Positions 43,676 to 52,283 of a stretch of DNA of 64,000 bases are shown here, piece by piece. A model generated the notes under the pieces. It ran no database searches. It was not told the DNA's origin and worked only from the letters and a program-made list of their open reading frames with translations. A program made the position numbers and the translations under genes. The stretch is from DAOUKH01 sp965207995 (GTDB taxonomy: Bacteria > Chloroflexota > Dehalococcoidia > SHYB01), in contig OZ242299.1 of assembly GCA_965207995.1 (NCBI GenBank), positions 930,001 through 994,000 of the forward strand, read 5' to 3'. Each line of letters starts with the position of its first letter. The first letter of the stretch is position 1.

Positions 43676-45028
43676 CTAGTGCTTGAAGTGCCGGGCGCCG
43701 GTGAAGACCATGGCGAGCCCCGCCGCGTCGGCGGCCGCGATGACATCTTCGTCCCGGATGGAGCCGCCCGGCTGGACGATCGCGGTGACGCCGCCCTCGG
43801 CGGCGGCTTCGACGCCGTCGGCGAAGGGGAAGAAGGCGTCGGATGCCGCGACGCATCCTTGAGCCTCGTCGCCGGCCGCCCCCAGGGCGAGCCGCACGCT
43901 CGTCACCCGGTTGGGCTGGCCCGCGCCCATGCCGCGCAGCGCCCGCTCCTTGGTGAGCACGATGGCGTTCGACTTGACGTGCTTCACCGCCCGCCACGCG
44001 AAGGCGAGCTCGGCAAGCTCGTCGGTTGAGGGAGCGCGCCCGGTGACGACCCGCCACGCCTTCGGGTTCTCGGGAAGCTCGTCCGGCGTCTGCACCAGCA
44101 TGCCCCCCGCCACGCGCCGGTAGTCGAGCGGCGGGGGGCCCTCCGCGCCGCCCATGATCTCCAGGATGCGCAAGTCGCGCTTCTTTCGCAGCAGCGCCAG
44201 CGCGTCGGTCTGGAACGAGGGAGCGATGACGATCTCGAAGAAGATCTTGCGCATCTCCTCGGCGGCGGCGAGGGTCAGCTCGCGGTTGCAGGCGACAATC
44301 CCGCCGAAGGCGGAGACGGGGTCGCCGGCGAAGGCGAGCCGGTAGGCCTCCGCCTGATTGCCGCGCGAGGCCAGGCCGCAGGGGTTGGTGTGCTTCACGA
44401 TGGCGAAGGTCTGCTCCTCGAAGTCGCGGGCGACGGACCACGCCGCGTCGGCGTCGATGATGTTGTTGTGGGAAAGCTCCTTGCCGTGCAGCTGCTTCGC
44501 CGTCGCGATGACGCCGCCACGCGCCGGCAGCTCCTGGTAGAACGCCGACTTCTGATGCGGGTTCTCCCCGTAGCGGAGGCTCTGCAGCCGCCGCAGGCCG
44601 ATGACGAGGTCGGGGCCCAGCGTGGGATCGGAGGGGTCTTCCGGCCCGCGCAGGGAGGCGGCCACCGACGCGTCGTAGGCCGAAACGTGCTGGAAGGCCT
44701 TGTGCGCCAGCATGCGGCGTTGGTCGAGGGACAGCCCGCCGCCGGTCAGCGCGGCGGCGATCCAGGGGTAGTCATCAGGATCGACGATCACGGCGACGGC
44801 GGCGAAGCGCTTTGCCGCGGCGCGCAGCAGCGCCGTGCCACTGATGTCGATGTCCTCGACCGCGCCGGTGAACGGCCGCAGGTTCATCACCACGACGCCC
44901 GAGCCTTCGATCTCCTTGACGCCCACGGCCCTACCGGCGGGGACGACGTCGAACCCGCCGATCGTCCGCAGCCGGTCGAGGAACACGGAGAGCCCACGGT
45001 CGTCCCAAACCCCGACGATTGCCTTCAC
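43676..45028 (-). CDS. purH: PurH with shortened IMP cyclohydrolase domain
   Basis: The product is a bifunctional AICAR formyltransferase / IMP cyclohydrolase homologue of 450 residues; the family usually has about 510-530. The formyltransferase domain (from about residue 125) is intact: LRYGENPHQKSAFY, AIVKHTNPCG, DPVSAFGGIVACN, QPNRVTSVRLA, ASDAFFPFADG and GGSIRDEDVIAAAD. The N-terminal MGS-like domain is short and lacks the usual KTLHPKIHGG region, so cyclohydrolase activity is doubtful. Start GTG 45028. It is co-directional with purM and purF. Confidence 0.9.
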   Translation of the reverse strand: MKAIVGVWDDRGLSVFLDRLRTIGGFDVVPAGRAVGVKEIEGSGVVVMNLRPFTGAVEDIDISGTALLRAAAKRFAAVAVIVDPDDYPWIAAALTGGGLSLDQRRMLAHKAFQHVSAYDASVAASLRGPEDPSDPTLGPDLVIGLRRLQSLRYGENPHQKSAFYQELPARGGVIATAKQLHGKELSHNNIIDADAAWSVARDFEEQTFAIVKHTNPCGLASRGNQAEAYRLAFAGDPVSAFGGIVACNRELTLAAAEEMRKIFFEIVIAPSFQTDALALLRKKRDLRILEIMGGAEGPPPLDYRRVAGGMLVQTPDELPENPKAWRVVTGRAPSTDELAELAFAWRAVKHVKSNAIVLTKERALRGMGAGQPNRVTSVRLALGAAGDEAQGCVAASDAFFPFADGVEAAAEGGVTAIVQPGGSIRDEDVIAAADAAGLAMVFTGARHFKH

Positions 45029-45054
45029 GCCACGCTCCTGCCTCTCAAATCCTG

Positions 45055-46095
45055 CTAGTCCAGCAACACGCGCTCGTCGCCGCGCTGCTCGACGACTTCA
45101 CCGATGGGGATCGCCTCCGGCGCCTGCTCCATCACCGCGCCCGCGTGCTCCGGCGCGGTGAACACCGTCATCCCGATCCCCATGTTGAAGGCGCGCCACA
45201 TCTCCTGGTCGGCGACGTCGCCCGCCCGCTGAATCATGCGAAAGATCTCCGGGACCTCCCACGCCGACCGGTCGAACCGCGCGGCGACCCCATCGGGCAG
45301 GACGCGCGGCACGTTGCCGGGCAAGCCGCCGCCGGTGATGTGCGCCATGCCGCGAATCCACTCCAACGCGGGCTGCAACGGCCTGAGGTAGGAGCGGTGC
45401 GGTTCGAGGAGCGCCTCGCCCAACGTGCCGCCGAGGACGTCGTGGCACTCGTCGAGCCGCGCCGGGTCGTCGTCGGTCCCCAAGGCGCGCCGTGCCAGCG
45501 TGTAGCCGTTGGTGTGCAGACCGCTGGACGGCAGCCCCAGAATCGCGTCGCCGGGTTGAATGGCGCTGCCGTCAATGACCCCGTCCCGCTCGACGGCTCC
45601 CACAATGAAGCCGACGAGGTCGAAGTCGCCGCGCTTGTAGAGTCCGGGAAGCTCCGCCGTCTCGCCGCCGACGAGGGCGCAGTTGTTGTCGCGGCAGGCC
45701 GAGGCGACGCCCATGACGACGCGCTCGACCTGCTCGGGGTCGAGCTTGCCGATGCCGATGTAGTCGAGAAAGAAGAGCGGCTCCGCGCCGCCCACGAAGA
45801 TGTCGTTGACGCAGTGGTTCACCAGGTCGACGCCAATGGTGTCGAAGCGCCCCATCTGGATGGCGAGCAGCACCTTCGTCCCCACGGAGTCGGTGCTGGA
45901 AACCAGGACAGGGTTGGCGTACCCGCCGAGCTGGAAGAGACCGCCGAAGAACCCGACCCCGCCGACCACCTCAGGACGGCGCGTCGAGGCCGCGAGTGGC
46001 TTGATGAGTGCGGCGGCCCGCTCCCCGGCGTCGATGTCGACACCGGCGTCGGCGTAGGTCAGCGCGCCCGCGCCGCTCCCGGACCCCTTCGCCAT
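45055..46095 (-). CDS. purM: Phosphoribosylformylglycinamidine cyclo-ligase PurM
   Basis: PurM makes AIR from FGAM with ATP, the fifth step of purine synthesis. The 346-residue product has LTYADAGVDIDAG, VSSTDSVGTKVLLA, NDIFVGGAEPLFFLDYI and VGGETAELPGLY, all family hallmarks, and the late GGGLPGNVPRVLP loop. It sits between purF and purH with short gaps, forming a purF-purM-purH operon. Confidence 0.96.
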   Translation of the reverse strand: MAKGSGSGAGALTYADAGVDIDAGERAAALIKPLAASTRRPEVVGGVGFFGGLFQLGGYANPVLVSSTDSVGTKVLLAIQMGRFDTIGVDLVNHCVNDIFVGGAEPLFFLDYIGIGKLDPEQVERVVMGVASACRDNNCALVGGETAELPGLYKRGDFDLVGFIVGAVERDGVIDGSAIQPGDAILGLPSSGLHTNGYTLARRALGTDDDPARLDECHDVLGGTLGEALLEPHRSYLRPLQPALEWIRGMAHITGGGLPGNVPRVLPDGVAARFDRSAWEVPEIFRMIQRAGDVADQEMWRAFNMGIGMTVFTAPEHAGAVMEQAPEAIPIGEVVEQRGDERVLLD

Positions 46096-46101
46096 TGCCC
46101 G

Positions 46102-47514
46102 CTACACCGTTTCCAGCGCGAACTTGTCGAGCTCGAGCTGCACCGGAATCGGGTACCGGCCGGTGAAGCAGGCCTTGCAGAAGCGCGACCCGTTGTTCGT
46201 CGCGCCCTCGCCTTCGACGACCTTGGAGAGCCCTTCGACGCTGAGGTAGCCCAGCGAGTCGGCGCCGATGGTCCGGCGTATCTGCTCGACTGAGGTCTTG
46301 GCCGCGATCAGCTCGCTGCGGGTCGCCATGTCGACGCCGAAGTGGCACGGCCAGCGGATCGGCGGAGCGCAGACCCGCACGTGCACCTCCGCCGCGCCGG
46401 AGCGCCGGACGAGGTTCACCACGTGGGGCGTCGTCGTGCCCCGCACGATGCTGTCGTCGACGAGGACGACGCGCTTGCCGCGCACCACCTCGGGCAGGGG
46501 GTTGAACTTGAGCGCGACGCCGCGGTCGCGCAGCCCCTGGTCGGGCTGGATGAACGTCCGGCCCACGTACCGGTTCTTGACAAGGATGTCGCTGTAGGGG
46601 ATGCCCGACTCGCGGGCGTAGCCGAGGCCGGCGGCGGTGGCCGAGTCGGGGACGCCGGTCACCAAGTCGGCCTCGACGGGGTGCTCCTTGGCGAGCTGTG
46701 CCCCCATCGCCTCACGCTGCTGGTAGATCAGCGCGTCGCCGGCCATGCTGTCGGGCCGGGAGAAGTAGATGTTCTCGAAGACGCACGAGGCGCGCTTCTT
46801 GCTCGGTGCCGCCTGCCACAGGTGGAGCCCGTTTTGGTCGATGACCAGCGCCTCGCCGGGATGCATCTCACGCTCAAGCTTGGCGCCCAGGTGGTCGAGG
46901 GCGCACGTCTCCGACGCGACCACCCACCCGTCGTTGTATCGCCCGAAGCACAGCGGCCGCACGCCCAGCGGGTCGCGGCACGCGATGAGGGAGTCCTCCG
47001 TGGCGATGGTGAGGCTGTACGCCCCGCGAAGCCGTCCCATGGCGTAGCGGACGCGCTCCTGCCAATCGTTCCCTGGAGCCGTCGCGATCATCCAGGCGAT
47101 GACCTCGGAGTCGGTCGCCGTCTGGAAGACGACGCCTTCCTTTTCGAGGCCCCGCCGCAGCTCAAGCGCGTTGACCACGTTGCCGTTGTGCGCCAGCGCC
47201 AGCGGTCCCCACGGCCCCTTCACGAGCAAGGGCTGCGCGTTGTGCGCCCGGCTCGAACCGGTCGTCGAGTAGCGGGTGTGCCCGATCGCGAGGTGGCCGG
47301 TGAGGCGTTCCAGGTCGTGTTCGTCGAAGGCCTGGTTCACCAACCCCATGCTGGTATGCAGGTGAAGGCGGGAGCCGTCGCCGGTGGCGATGCCCGCGCT
47401 CTCCTGACCTCGGTGCTGGAGAGCGTAGATCCCGAAGAAGGTGATGCGGGATACGTCTTCGCCGGGGGCGTAGACGCCAAAGACGCCGCAACTCTCCTTT
47501 AGGCCTTCGAGCAC
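46102..47514 (-). CDS. purF: Amidophosphoribosyltransferase PurF
   Basis: PurF performs the first committed step of purine synthesis. The 470-residue product has an eight-residue propeptide before Cys9 (ESCGVFGV), the N-terminal nucleophile of the glutaminase domain, and the PRPP-binding VVLVDDSIVRGTT. Cysteines in ASCVFEN, WPCHFGVDM and FCKACFTG match the [4Fe-4S] Bacillus-type enzyme. Start GTG 47514 with AAGGA upstream. Confidence 0.96.
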   Translation of the reverse strand: MLEGLKESCGVFGVYAPGEDVSRITFFGIYALQHRGQESAGIATGDGSRLHLHTSMGLVNQAFDEHDLERLTGHLAIGHTRYSTTGSSRAHNAQPLLVKGPWGPLALAHNGNVVNALELRRGLEKEGVVFQTATDSEVIAWMIATAPGNDWQERVRYAMGRLRGAYSLTIATEDSLIACRDPLGVRPLCFGRYNDGWVVASETCALDHLGAKLEREMHPGEALVIDQNGLHLWQAAPSKKRASCVFENIYFSRPDSMAGDALIYQQREAMGAQLAKEHPVEADLVTGVPDSATAAGLGYARESGIPYSDILVKNRYVGRTFIQPDQGLRDRGVALKFNPLPEVVRGKRVVLVDDSIVRGTTTPHVVNLVRRSGAAEVHVRVCAPPIRWPCHFGVDMATRSELIAAKTSVEQIRRTIGADSLGYLSVEGLSKVVEGEGATNNGSRFCKACFTGRYPIPVQLELDKFALETV

Positions 47515-47680
47515 GTGTTCCTTAACTGCGCCACGACAAGCGTACGGGCAGGAATCGAAGCCACCAGGAACGGAAGTTCAGTATGTCACAAAGCCCCCAA
47601 CTGTCAACCCAAACAGCCGAGACTCCCTTCCCCCTCTGCAGACCTTTGCGCACCCCCGGCGCCGGCAGGCAACCGTCCAT

Positions 47681-47856
47681 GTAGGGGCAACCCTCGTGGT
47701 TGCCCAGGGGTCCGGGCGGGGTCTCCTCTCCTCCGGCTTCTCTCCCCCTGGGAGAGACTGAGAGAGGGCGCGCCGCCAGGCGCGTCGGCGGGGCAGGGAG
47801 GTCTTTACCTCATTCTCCCCCCGGGAGAAGATTGAGATGAGGGGCCCCCTCACAAC
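47681..47856 (+). repeat. Composite repeat R3-R1-R2, tandem copy 1
   Basis: R3 (TGTAGGGGCAACCC-TCGT-GGTTGCCC) starts at 47681, R1 at about 47736-47793 and R2 (CTCCCCCCGGGAGAAG, then ATGAGGGGCCCC) at about 47798-47850. Confidence 0.75.
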
Positions 47857-47887
47857 CGCCACCGGTCATCGACGCCCGCCGCCCCCT

Positions 47888-48105
47888 CCCCTGTAGGGGC
47901 GATTCACGAATCGCCCTCCCCTCCGGCCTCCCCTCGCCGGAGCAGCACGTTAAAACCTCCCTCCCTCTGGGAGAGACTGAGAGAGGGCGCGCGCCGGTAG
48001 TGCGGGGTGGTCTTCTCCCTCTCCCGCTGGGAGAGGGTTGGGGTGAGGGCGGGGGGCCGGGTGGGGTGCGCCAATGTCCCTGGAACAGAGGCAACGCCAA
48101 AAACA
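47888..48105 (+). repeat. Composite repeat R3-R1-R2, tandem copy 2
   Basis: R3 (TGTAGGGGCGATT-CACG-AATCGCCC) is at about 47889-47919. Its stem differs from other R3 copies but still pairs, so base changes are compensated. R1 lies at about 47948-48006, and R2 from 48008, extending into GGTGCGCCAATGTCC. Confidence 0.75.
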
Positions 48106-48131
48106 AGAGCGCCCCTTCCGGGGCGCCCTCG
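48098..48131 (-). terminator. Rho-independent terminator of the importer ATPase operon
   Basis: On the minus strand a GC-rich stem (GGGCGCCCC / GGGGCGCTC) with a GGAA loop is followed by TTGTTTTT. It lies 24 nt after the stop of the DppF-like gene. Confidence 0.8.
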
Positions 48132-48154
48132 AACGCAACCTTGTATAGACCGCG

Positions 48155-49201
48155 CTACACGCGGTGGCAGGCCACGAAGTGGTCCTTGCCCATCTCCCGC
48201 CACTCCGGTATCTCCGCCTTGCAGACGTCGATGGCGATCGGGCAGCGCGTGTGGAACACACACCCCGTCGGCGGGTTCAGCGGGCTCGGCACGTCGCCTT
48301 CGAGCACGATGCGCTCGCGCTTCGCCTCCACCACCGGGTCGGGGACGGGGACCGCGGAGAGCAGCGCCTTGGTGTACGGGTGCAGCGGGTTCTCATACAG
48401 CTCGTTCCGGTCGGCCAGCTCCATGACCTTGCCCAGGTACATCACCGCGACCCGGTCGCTGATGTGCCGGACGACGGCGAGGTCGTGGGCGATGAACAGG
48501 TAGGTCAGGCCGAACTGCGTCTGAAGCTCTTCCAGCAGGTTGATGATCTGTGCCTGAATCGACACGTCGAGTGCCGAGACCGGCTCGTCGCAGACGATCA
48601 GGTCCGGCTGGACCGCAAGCGCCCGGGCGACGCCGATGCGTTGCCGCTGCCCGCCGGAGAACTCGTGCGGGTAGCGGTCCTTCATATGCGGGTTCAGCCC
48701 CACCGTCGTGAGCAGCTCTTCGACCCGCGCGTCGCGCTCTTCCTTCGTCTCCGCCAGGTTGTGGATGACCAGCGGCTCGCCGATGATGCCGCCCGCGGTC
48801 ATGCGGGGATTCAGGGAGCCGTACGGGTCCTGGAAGATGATCTGCATCCTCTGCCGCATCGGCCGCATCTCGGACGGACGCAGCGCGGTGAGGTCGCGCC
48901 CCTCGTAGACCACCGAGCCATCGGTGGGTTCGTAGAGCTGGAGAATGGCGCGGCCCGTGGTTGTCTTGCCGCAGCCGCTCTCGCCCACAAGGCCCAGCGT
49001 CTCGCCCCGGTTGATGTGGAAGCTGACGCCGTCGACGGCCTTGATGTCGGCGATCTTCCGCTGGAAGACGATCCCCTGCGTCACCGGGAAGTACATCTTG
49101 AGGTTGCGCACCTCAAGCAGCACTTCGCCGGTGTCGGTTGAGCGCTCGCCGTTTCCGGCGGTATCTTGCGTGACTTCTTCGGTAGCGGCTTCCTGCGTCA
49201 T
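48155..49201 (-). CDS. Peptide-type ABC importer ATPase (DppF/OppF-like)
   Basis: The 348-residue product has Walker A GESGCGKTT, Q-loop FQDPYGSLNPRM, signature FSGGQRQR, Walker B LIVCDEPVSALD and the C-terminal oligopeptide-ABC tail with GCVFHTRCP cysteines. It energises import of peptides, opines or similar compounds. Its ATG overlaps the stop of the DppD-like gene (ATGA). No permease or binding-protein gene is adjacent; those at 28925-30759 and 36807 may be partners. Confidence 0.94.
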   Translation of the reverse strand: MTQEAATEEVTQDTAGNGERSTDTGEVLLEVRNLKMYFPVTQGIVFQRKIADIKAVDGVSFHINRGETLGLVGESGCGKTTTGRAILQLYEPTDGSVVYEGRDLTALRPSEMRPMRQRMQIIFQDPYGSLNPRMTAGGIIGEPLVIHNLAETKEERDARVEELLTTVGLNPHMKDRYPHEFSGGQRQRIGVARALAVQPDLIVCDEPVSALDVSIQAQIINLLEELQTQFGLTYLFIAHDLAVVRHISDRVAVMYLGKVMELADRNELYENPLHPYTKALLSAVPVPDPVVEAKRERIVLEGDVPSPLNPPTGCVFHTRCPIAIDVCKAEIPEWREMGKDHFVACHRV

Positions 49202-50268
49202 ACGGCCCTCGGCTTTCCTTCCTCCATGTCGTACCAGCAGGCGGTCCAGTGGTCATCGGCCACGGGGAACAAAGGCGGGTTCTCTTCCTGGCAACGGTCG
49301 AACGCATAGCGGCAGCGCGGAGCGAACGGGCACCCCGCGGGGAGGTTCGAAAGGTCGGGCGGCTGCCCTTCGATCGGCACCAGCCGCTGCCGGACCGTCT
49401 CGTCCAAGCGCGGCACCGACTGCAGCAAGCCCTCGGTGTAGGGATGGTGCGGGTCGCCGTAGACCTTCTCAGCCGTGGAGGTCTCGACGATGTGCCCCGC
49501 GTACATCACGTTCACCCGGTCGGCGTGGCGGGCCACGACGCCTAGGTTATGGGTGATGATCATGATCGAGGTGTTGAACTGCTGGGCGAGGTCGTTGATG
49601 ACCTCCAGCACCTGTGCCTGAATCGTCACGTCGAGCGCCGTCGTGGGCTCGTCGGCGATGATCAGCTTCGGGTCGCACGACAGTGCCATCGCGATCATCA
49701 CGCGCTGGCGCATCCCGCCACTGAACTGGTGCGGGTAGTCGTCGACCCGGCGGGCCGCGTCGGGAATGCCGACGATGTCCAGCAGCTCGATCGCCCGGTC
49801 CTTGGCGGCCGACTTGGCCAGGTCGAGGTGCAACTCCAGCGTCTCGGTGAGCTGACGGCTGATGGTCAGTACCGGGTTCAGCGAGGTCATCGGCTCCTGG
49901 AAGACCATCGAGATCTTATTGCCCCGGATGTTCCGGATCCGGTCCGGCGACATCTGCACCATGTCGTCGCCCTGGAACAGGATCTTGCCGCTGACGATCT
50001 TGCCCGGCGGCTCCGGAATCAGGCGCATCACGGAGAGGGCGCTGACGCTCTTGCCCGAGCCGCTTTCGCCCACCAGGGCGAGCGTCTCGCCTTCCTTCAG
50101 GTTCCAGCTGACGCCGTCGACGGCTTTGACCACGCCGGCGTGGGTATAGAAGTAGGTCCTCAGGTCCTGGACGTCGAGGAGCAGGCCGTTGGACGACGCT
50201 CCGTTGGAACCGGTCGCAGCTTGTTGGGCGGCGTCTTCGACGGCGCCTGCGGCTTCGTTGTCGGCCAC
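49198..50268 (-). CDS. Peptide-type ABC importer ATPase (DppD/OppD-like)
   Basis: The 356-residue product has Walker A GESGSGKSV, FQEPMTSLNP, signature FSGGMRQR, Walker B LIIADEPTTALD and the CPFAPRC cysteine segment near the C-terminus. The start is GTG 50268, with AGGAGG about 7 nt upstream, in preference to an upstream frame extension. An Ala/Ser-rich N-terminal tail of about 30 residues precedes the domain. It is the first gene of the two-ATPase operon. Confidence 0.94.
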   Translation of the reverse strand: MADNEAAGAVEDAAQQAATGSNGASSNGLLLDVQDLRTYFYTHAGVVKAVDGVSWNLKEGETLALVGESGSGKSVSALSVMRLIPEPPGKIVSGKILFQGDDMVQMSPDRIRNIRGNKISMVFQEPMTSLNPVLTISRQLTETLELHLDLAKSAAKDRAIELLDIVGIPDAARRVDDYPHQFSGGMRQRVMIAMALSCDPKLIIADEPTTALDVTIQAQVLEVINDLAQQFNTSIMIITHNLGVVARHADRVNVMYAGHIVETSTAEKVYGDPHHPYTEGLLQSVPRLDETVRQRLVPIEGQPPDLSNLPAGCPFAPRCRYAFDRCQEENPPLFPVADDHWTACWYDMEEGKPRAV

Positions 50269-50389
50269 TTCCGACCTCCTCGCCTGGGCCTGTCTAATCT
50301 GGGGCGGCCGCATCCGGCGGCCCGCTCCGGCCCAGCTTACCTTATATCATGTTCGCGCGTGTTGTGCTCGCCGTGTCGAAGTCAAGAAG

Positions 50390-50471
50390 TGGGGAAGAGG
50401 AGACTCGAACTCCTACGCCTTTCGGCACATGATCCTAAATCATGCTCGTCTGCCAATTCCGACACTTCCCC
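50390..50471 (-). tRNA. tRNA-Leu (UAG)
   Basis: The 82-nt sequence folds into a cloverleaf with acceptor GGGGAAG/CTTCCCC, D-arm with AATTGG, anticodon loop TTTAGGA (anticodon TAG), a long variable arm (TGCCGAAAGGC) as in class II tRNAs, and T-arm AGGAG-TTCGAGT-CTCCT. CCA is not encoded. Confidence 0.95.
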
Positions 50472-50508
50472 ATCGCGGGCCCCGGCCCAGTATCCGAGCC
50501 CGGCGCGA

Positions 50509-50584
50509 TGGTGAGCCGCACAGGACTCGAACCTGTAACCTACTGATTAAGAGTCAGTTGCTCTACCAATTGAGCTAGCGGCCC
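50509..50584 (-). tRNA. tRNA-Lys (CUU)
   Basis: The 76-nt cloverleaf has acceptor GGGCCGC/GCGGCTC, D-arm AGCTCAATTGGTAGAGC, anticodon loop with CTT (reads AAG), T-arm ACAGG-TTCGAGT-CCTGT, and an encoded CCA end. It lies 37 nt upstream of tRNA-Leu and is probably co-transcribed with it. Confidence 0.95.
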
Positions 50585-50681
50585 CCGGACCCACCCGGTG
50601 GAGCGCGGAGCGTAGCACACGCCCCCTAACCGGTCAATCCGTTGTCAATACCTGTTGAGGCGGGTCATTTCCGGCGCTCCG

Positions 50682-50851
50682 TGTAGGGGCAACCCTTGTG
50701 GTTGCCCTAGGGTGGTCGGGCAGCGGCGCTCTTCGATCGGCGATGGGCGCCCACAAGAGGCGCCCCTACGGGTGGTGGACGAGGACGGCCGGCGTCGATG
50801 GCGGTTGGCGGTGAGAGGACGGGCGCGTCCCGACGCGCCCCTACAGGCGGG
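50682..50851. repeat. Cluster of three R3-type hairpin repeats
   Basis: One R3 copy in plus orientation (50682-50709, GTAGGGGCAACCC) is followed by two in minus orientation (about 50736-50770 and 50817-50851, both ending GCGCCCCTAC). The last overlaps the stop codon of the LLM gene at 50841. Arms differ between copies but remain complementary. Confidence 0.7.
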
Positions 50852-51788
50852 CGAGGACCTGGTTGGCGAAGGCGTGGAGGTTGCGGAGGTGGTCGTCGGG
50901 GGAGGTCCAGGTGAAGTTGACGCCGAGGTTGGTGAAGCCGGCCTCGGCGTAGCGGTGGACGAGATCGCGGACGGCCTCCGGGGTGCCTTCCGGGCCCGGC
51001 GCGGCGGGGCGCTCCCCCGTCTGCCTGCCGGTGACGTGCGCACGGGCGACGAGCGAGAGGGGATCGGGCTCGCCGAAGAAGACCTCGTAGGCGAAGTCGA
51101 GGGCCTCGGCGTCGCGGCCGCGGGCGTTCACGGCCGCCTTGATGCGGGCGACGTCGTCCGCCAGCCCCGGCAGCTCGCCGACCATCGGGATCCAGCCGTC
51201 GCCGAACTCCGCCACGCGGCGCTCGGCCGCCGGGCCGCTGCCGCCGATCCAGAGCGGGACGTGGGGCTGCTGATAGCACTTGGGCTCGAAGGCGATGCTG
51301 CCGAAGCGGGTGTACTTGCCCTCGTAGGACGGCGCTTCGCTCGTCCAGAGCTCGCGCATCGCCGCCAGGTAGTCGTCGGTGACCGCGCCGCGCTCGGCGT
51401 GGGTCAGGCCGAGGACGCGGAACTCGCCGCGCATCCAGCCGACGCCCGTCCCGACGATCAGCCGGCCCCTGGAGACCTGGTCGAGCGTCGCGATGAGCTT
51501 CGCGGTCTGCACCGGCGGACGGTACGGCGTCACCATGACGCTGAAGACGATCCGGATGCGTTCCGTCAGGGTCGCCAGGTGCGCGCCGAGCACGAAGTTG
51601 TCGTACCAGACGGTGCTCACCGAAGGGGCATCGGGGCGCACCGGCATGATGATGTGCTCGGGGAGGCGGACGCCCCAGAACCCGAGCTCCTCCGCCGCCT
51701 GCACCGACCGCGCCAGGGGCTCGATGCCGCCCCAGCGGTCGTAGGGGAAGACGGGCATGGTGAAGTTGACGGCCTTGGCCTGGGGCAT
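50841..51788 (-). CDS. LLM-class F420-dependent oxidoreductase
   Basis: The 315-residue product has the luciferase-like barrel: AAEELGFWGVRLPEHII, TERIRIVFSVMVTPYRPPVQTAKLIATLDQVSRGRLIVGTGVGW split over adjoining strands, and PLWIGGSGPAAERR. It groups with F420-dependent members, but the electron donor is not proven by sequence. Its stop codon (TAG in CTGTAGGGGC) is supplied by repeat R3. The B12 subunit gene lies upstream on the same strand. Confidence 0.9.
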   Translation of the reverse strand: MPQAKAVNFTMPVFPYDRWGGIEPLARSVQAAEELGFWGVRLPEHIIMPVRPDAPSVSTVWYDNFVLGAHLATLTERIRIVFSVMVTPYRPPVQTAKLIATLDQVSRGRLIVGTGVGWMRGEFRVLGLTHAERGAVTDDYLAAMRELWTSEAPSYEGKYTRFGSIAFEPKCYQQPHVPLWIGGSGPAAERRVAEFGDGWIPMVGELPGLADDVARIKAAVNARGRDAEALDFAYEVFFGEPDPLSLVARAHVTGRQTGERPAAPGPEGTPEAVRDLVHRYAEAGFTNLGVNFTWTSPDDHLRNLHAFANQVLARL

Positions 51789-51796
51789 GGCTCCTC

Positions 51797-51838
51797 GGCC
51801 CTCTCTCAGTCTCTCCCAGGGGAGAGAGGTTTAAGGCA
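51797..51838 (-). repeat. Palindromic repeat R1 (partial)
   Basis: A partial R1 in minus orientation (CCTTAAAC, then CTCTCCCCTGGGAGAGA) covers the stop codon of the B12-binding subunit gene (TAA at 51831-51833). Confidence 0.7.
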
Positions 51839-52250
51839 GGCCGCGCTCGGCGATCGCCTGCTTGATGAAGTCGGCGATCTCGTGGGTAGGGCTGCCGGGG
51901 CCGAAGATGCCGGTGACGCCCATATCGCGGAGGCGGTCGTAGTCGTCCTCGGGGATGATGCCGCCGGCGACGAGCAGCGCGTCGTCCTTGCCCTGCGCCT
52001 TCAGCCCGTCGACGATGAGGGGGAAGAGCTCGAGGTGCGCGCCGGAGAGGATGCTGAGGCCGACGACGTCGACGTCCTCCTGGACGGCCGCCTCGACGAT
52101 CATCTCCGGGGTCTGGCGGATGCCGGTGTAGATGACCTCCATACCGGCGTCGCGCAGGGCGCGGGCAATGACCTTGGCACCGCGGTCGTGGCCGTCGAGG
52201 CCCGGCTTCGCCACCAGCACGCGAATCGTATCCTTCGGCGCGCTCACCAT
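51831..52250 (-). CDS. Methylmalonyl-CoA mutase B12-binding (small) subunit
   Basis: The 139-residue product is a free-standing cobalamin-binding domain with the DxHxxG motif in LDGHDRGAK (His is the lower axial cobalt ligand), then GLSILSGAHLELFP and VAGGIIPEDDYDRLRDMGVTGIFGPG. It should complete the mutase with the large subunit encoded at 18169. AGGTGAG precedes the ATG. The epimerase gene is directly upstream, 33 nt away. Confidence 0.95.
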   Translation of the reverse strand: MVSAPKDTIRVLVAKPGLDGHDRGAKVIARALRDAGMEVIYTGIRQTPEMIVEAAVQEDVDVVGLSILSGAHLELFPLIVDGLKAQGKDDALLVAGGIIPEDDYDRLRDMGVTGIFGPGSPTHEIADFIKQAIAERGLP

Positions 52251-52283
52251 CGTCTCACCTCCGGCGTCCGCCCCCGCCGACGC

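Larger units (their letters stand above)
47515..48154. other. Repeat-rich intergenic region of 640 bases
   Basis: No gene is supported here. The region holds the purF leader (47515 to about 47680), two composite R3-R1-R2 repeats in tandem, and the terminator of the ATPase gene at 48155. Confidence 0.75.

Noticed and set aside
47578..48426. Several overlapping open frames in the purF-ATPase gap
   Set aside because: They are translations of the R1/R2/R3 repeats and of the terminator; the SPSGGE-like peptides recur wherever the repeat does.
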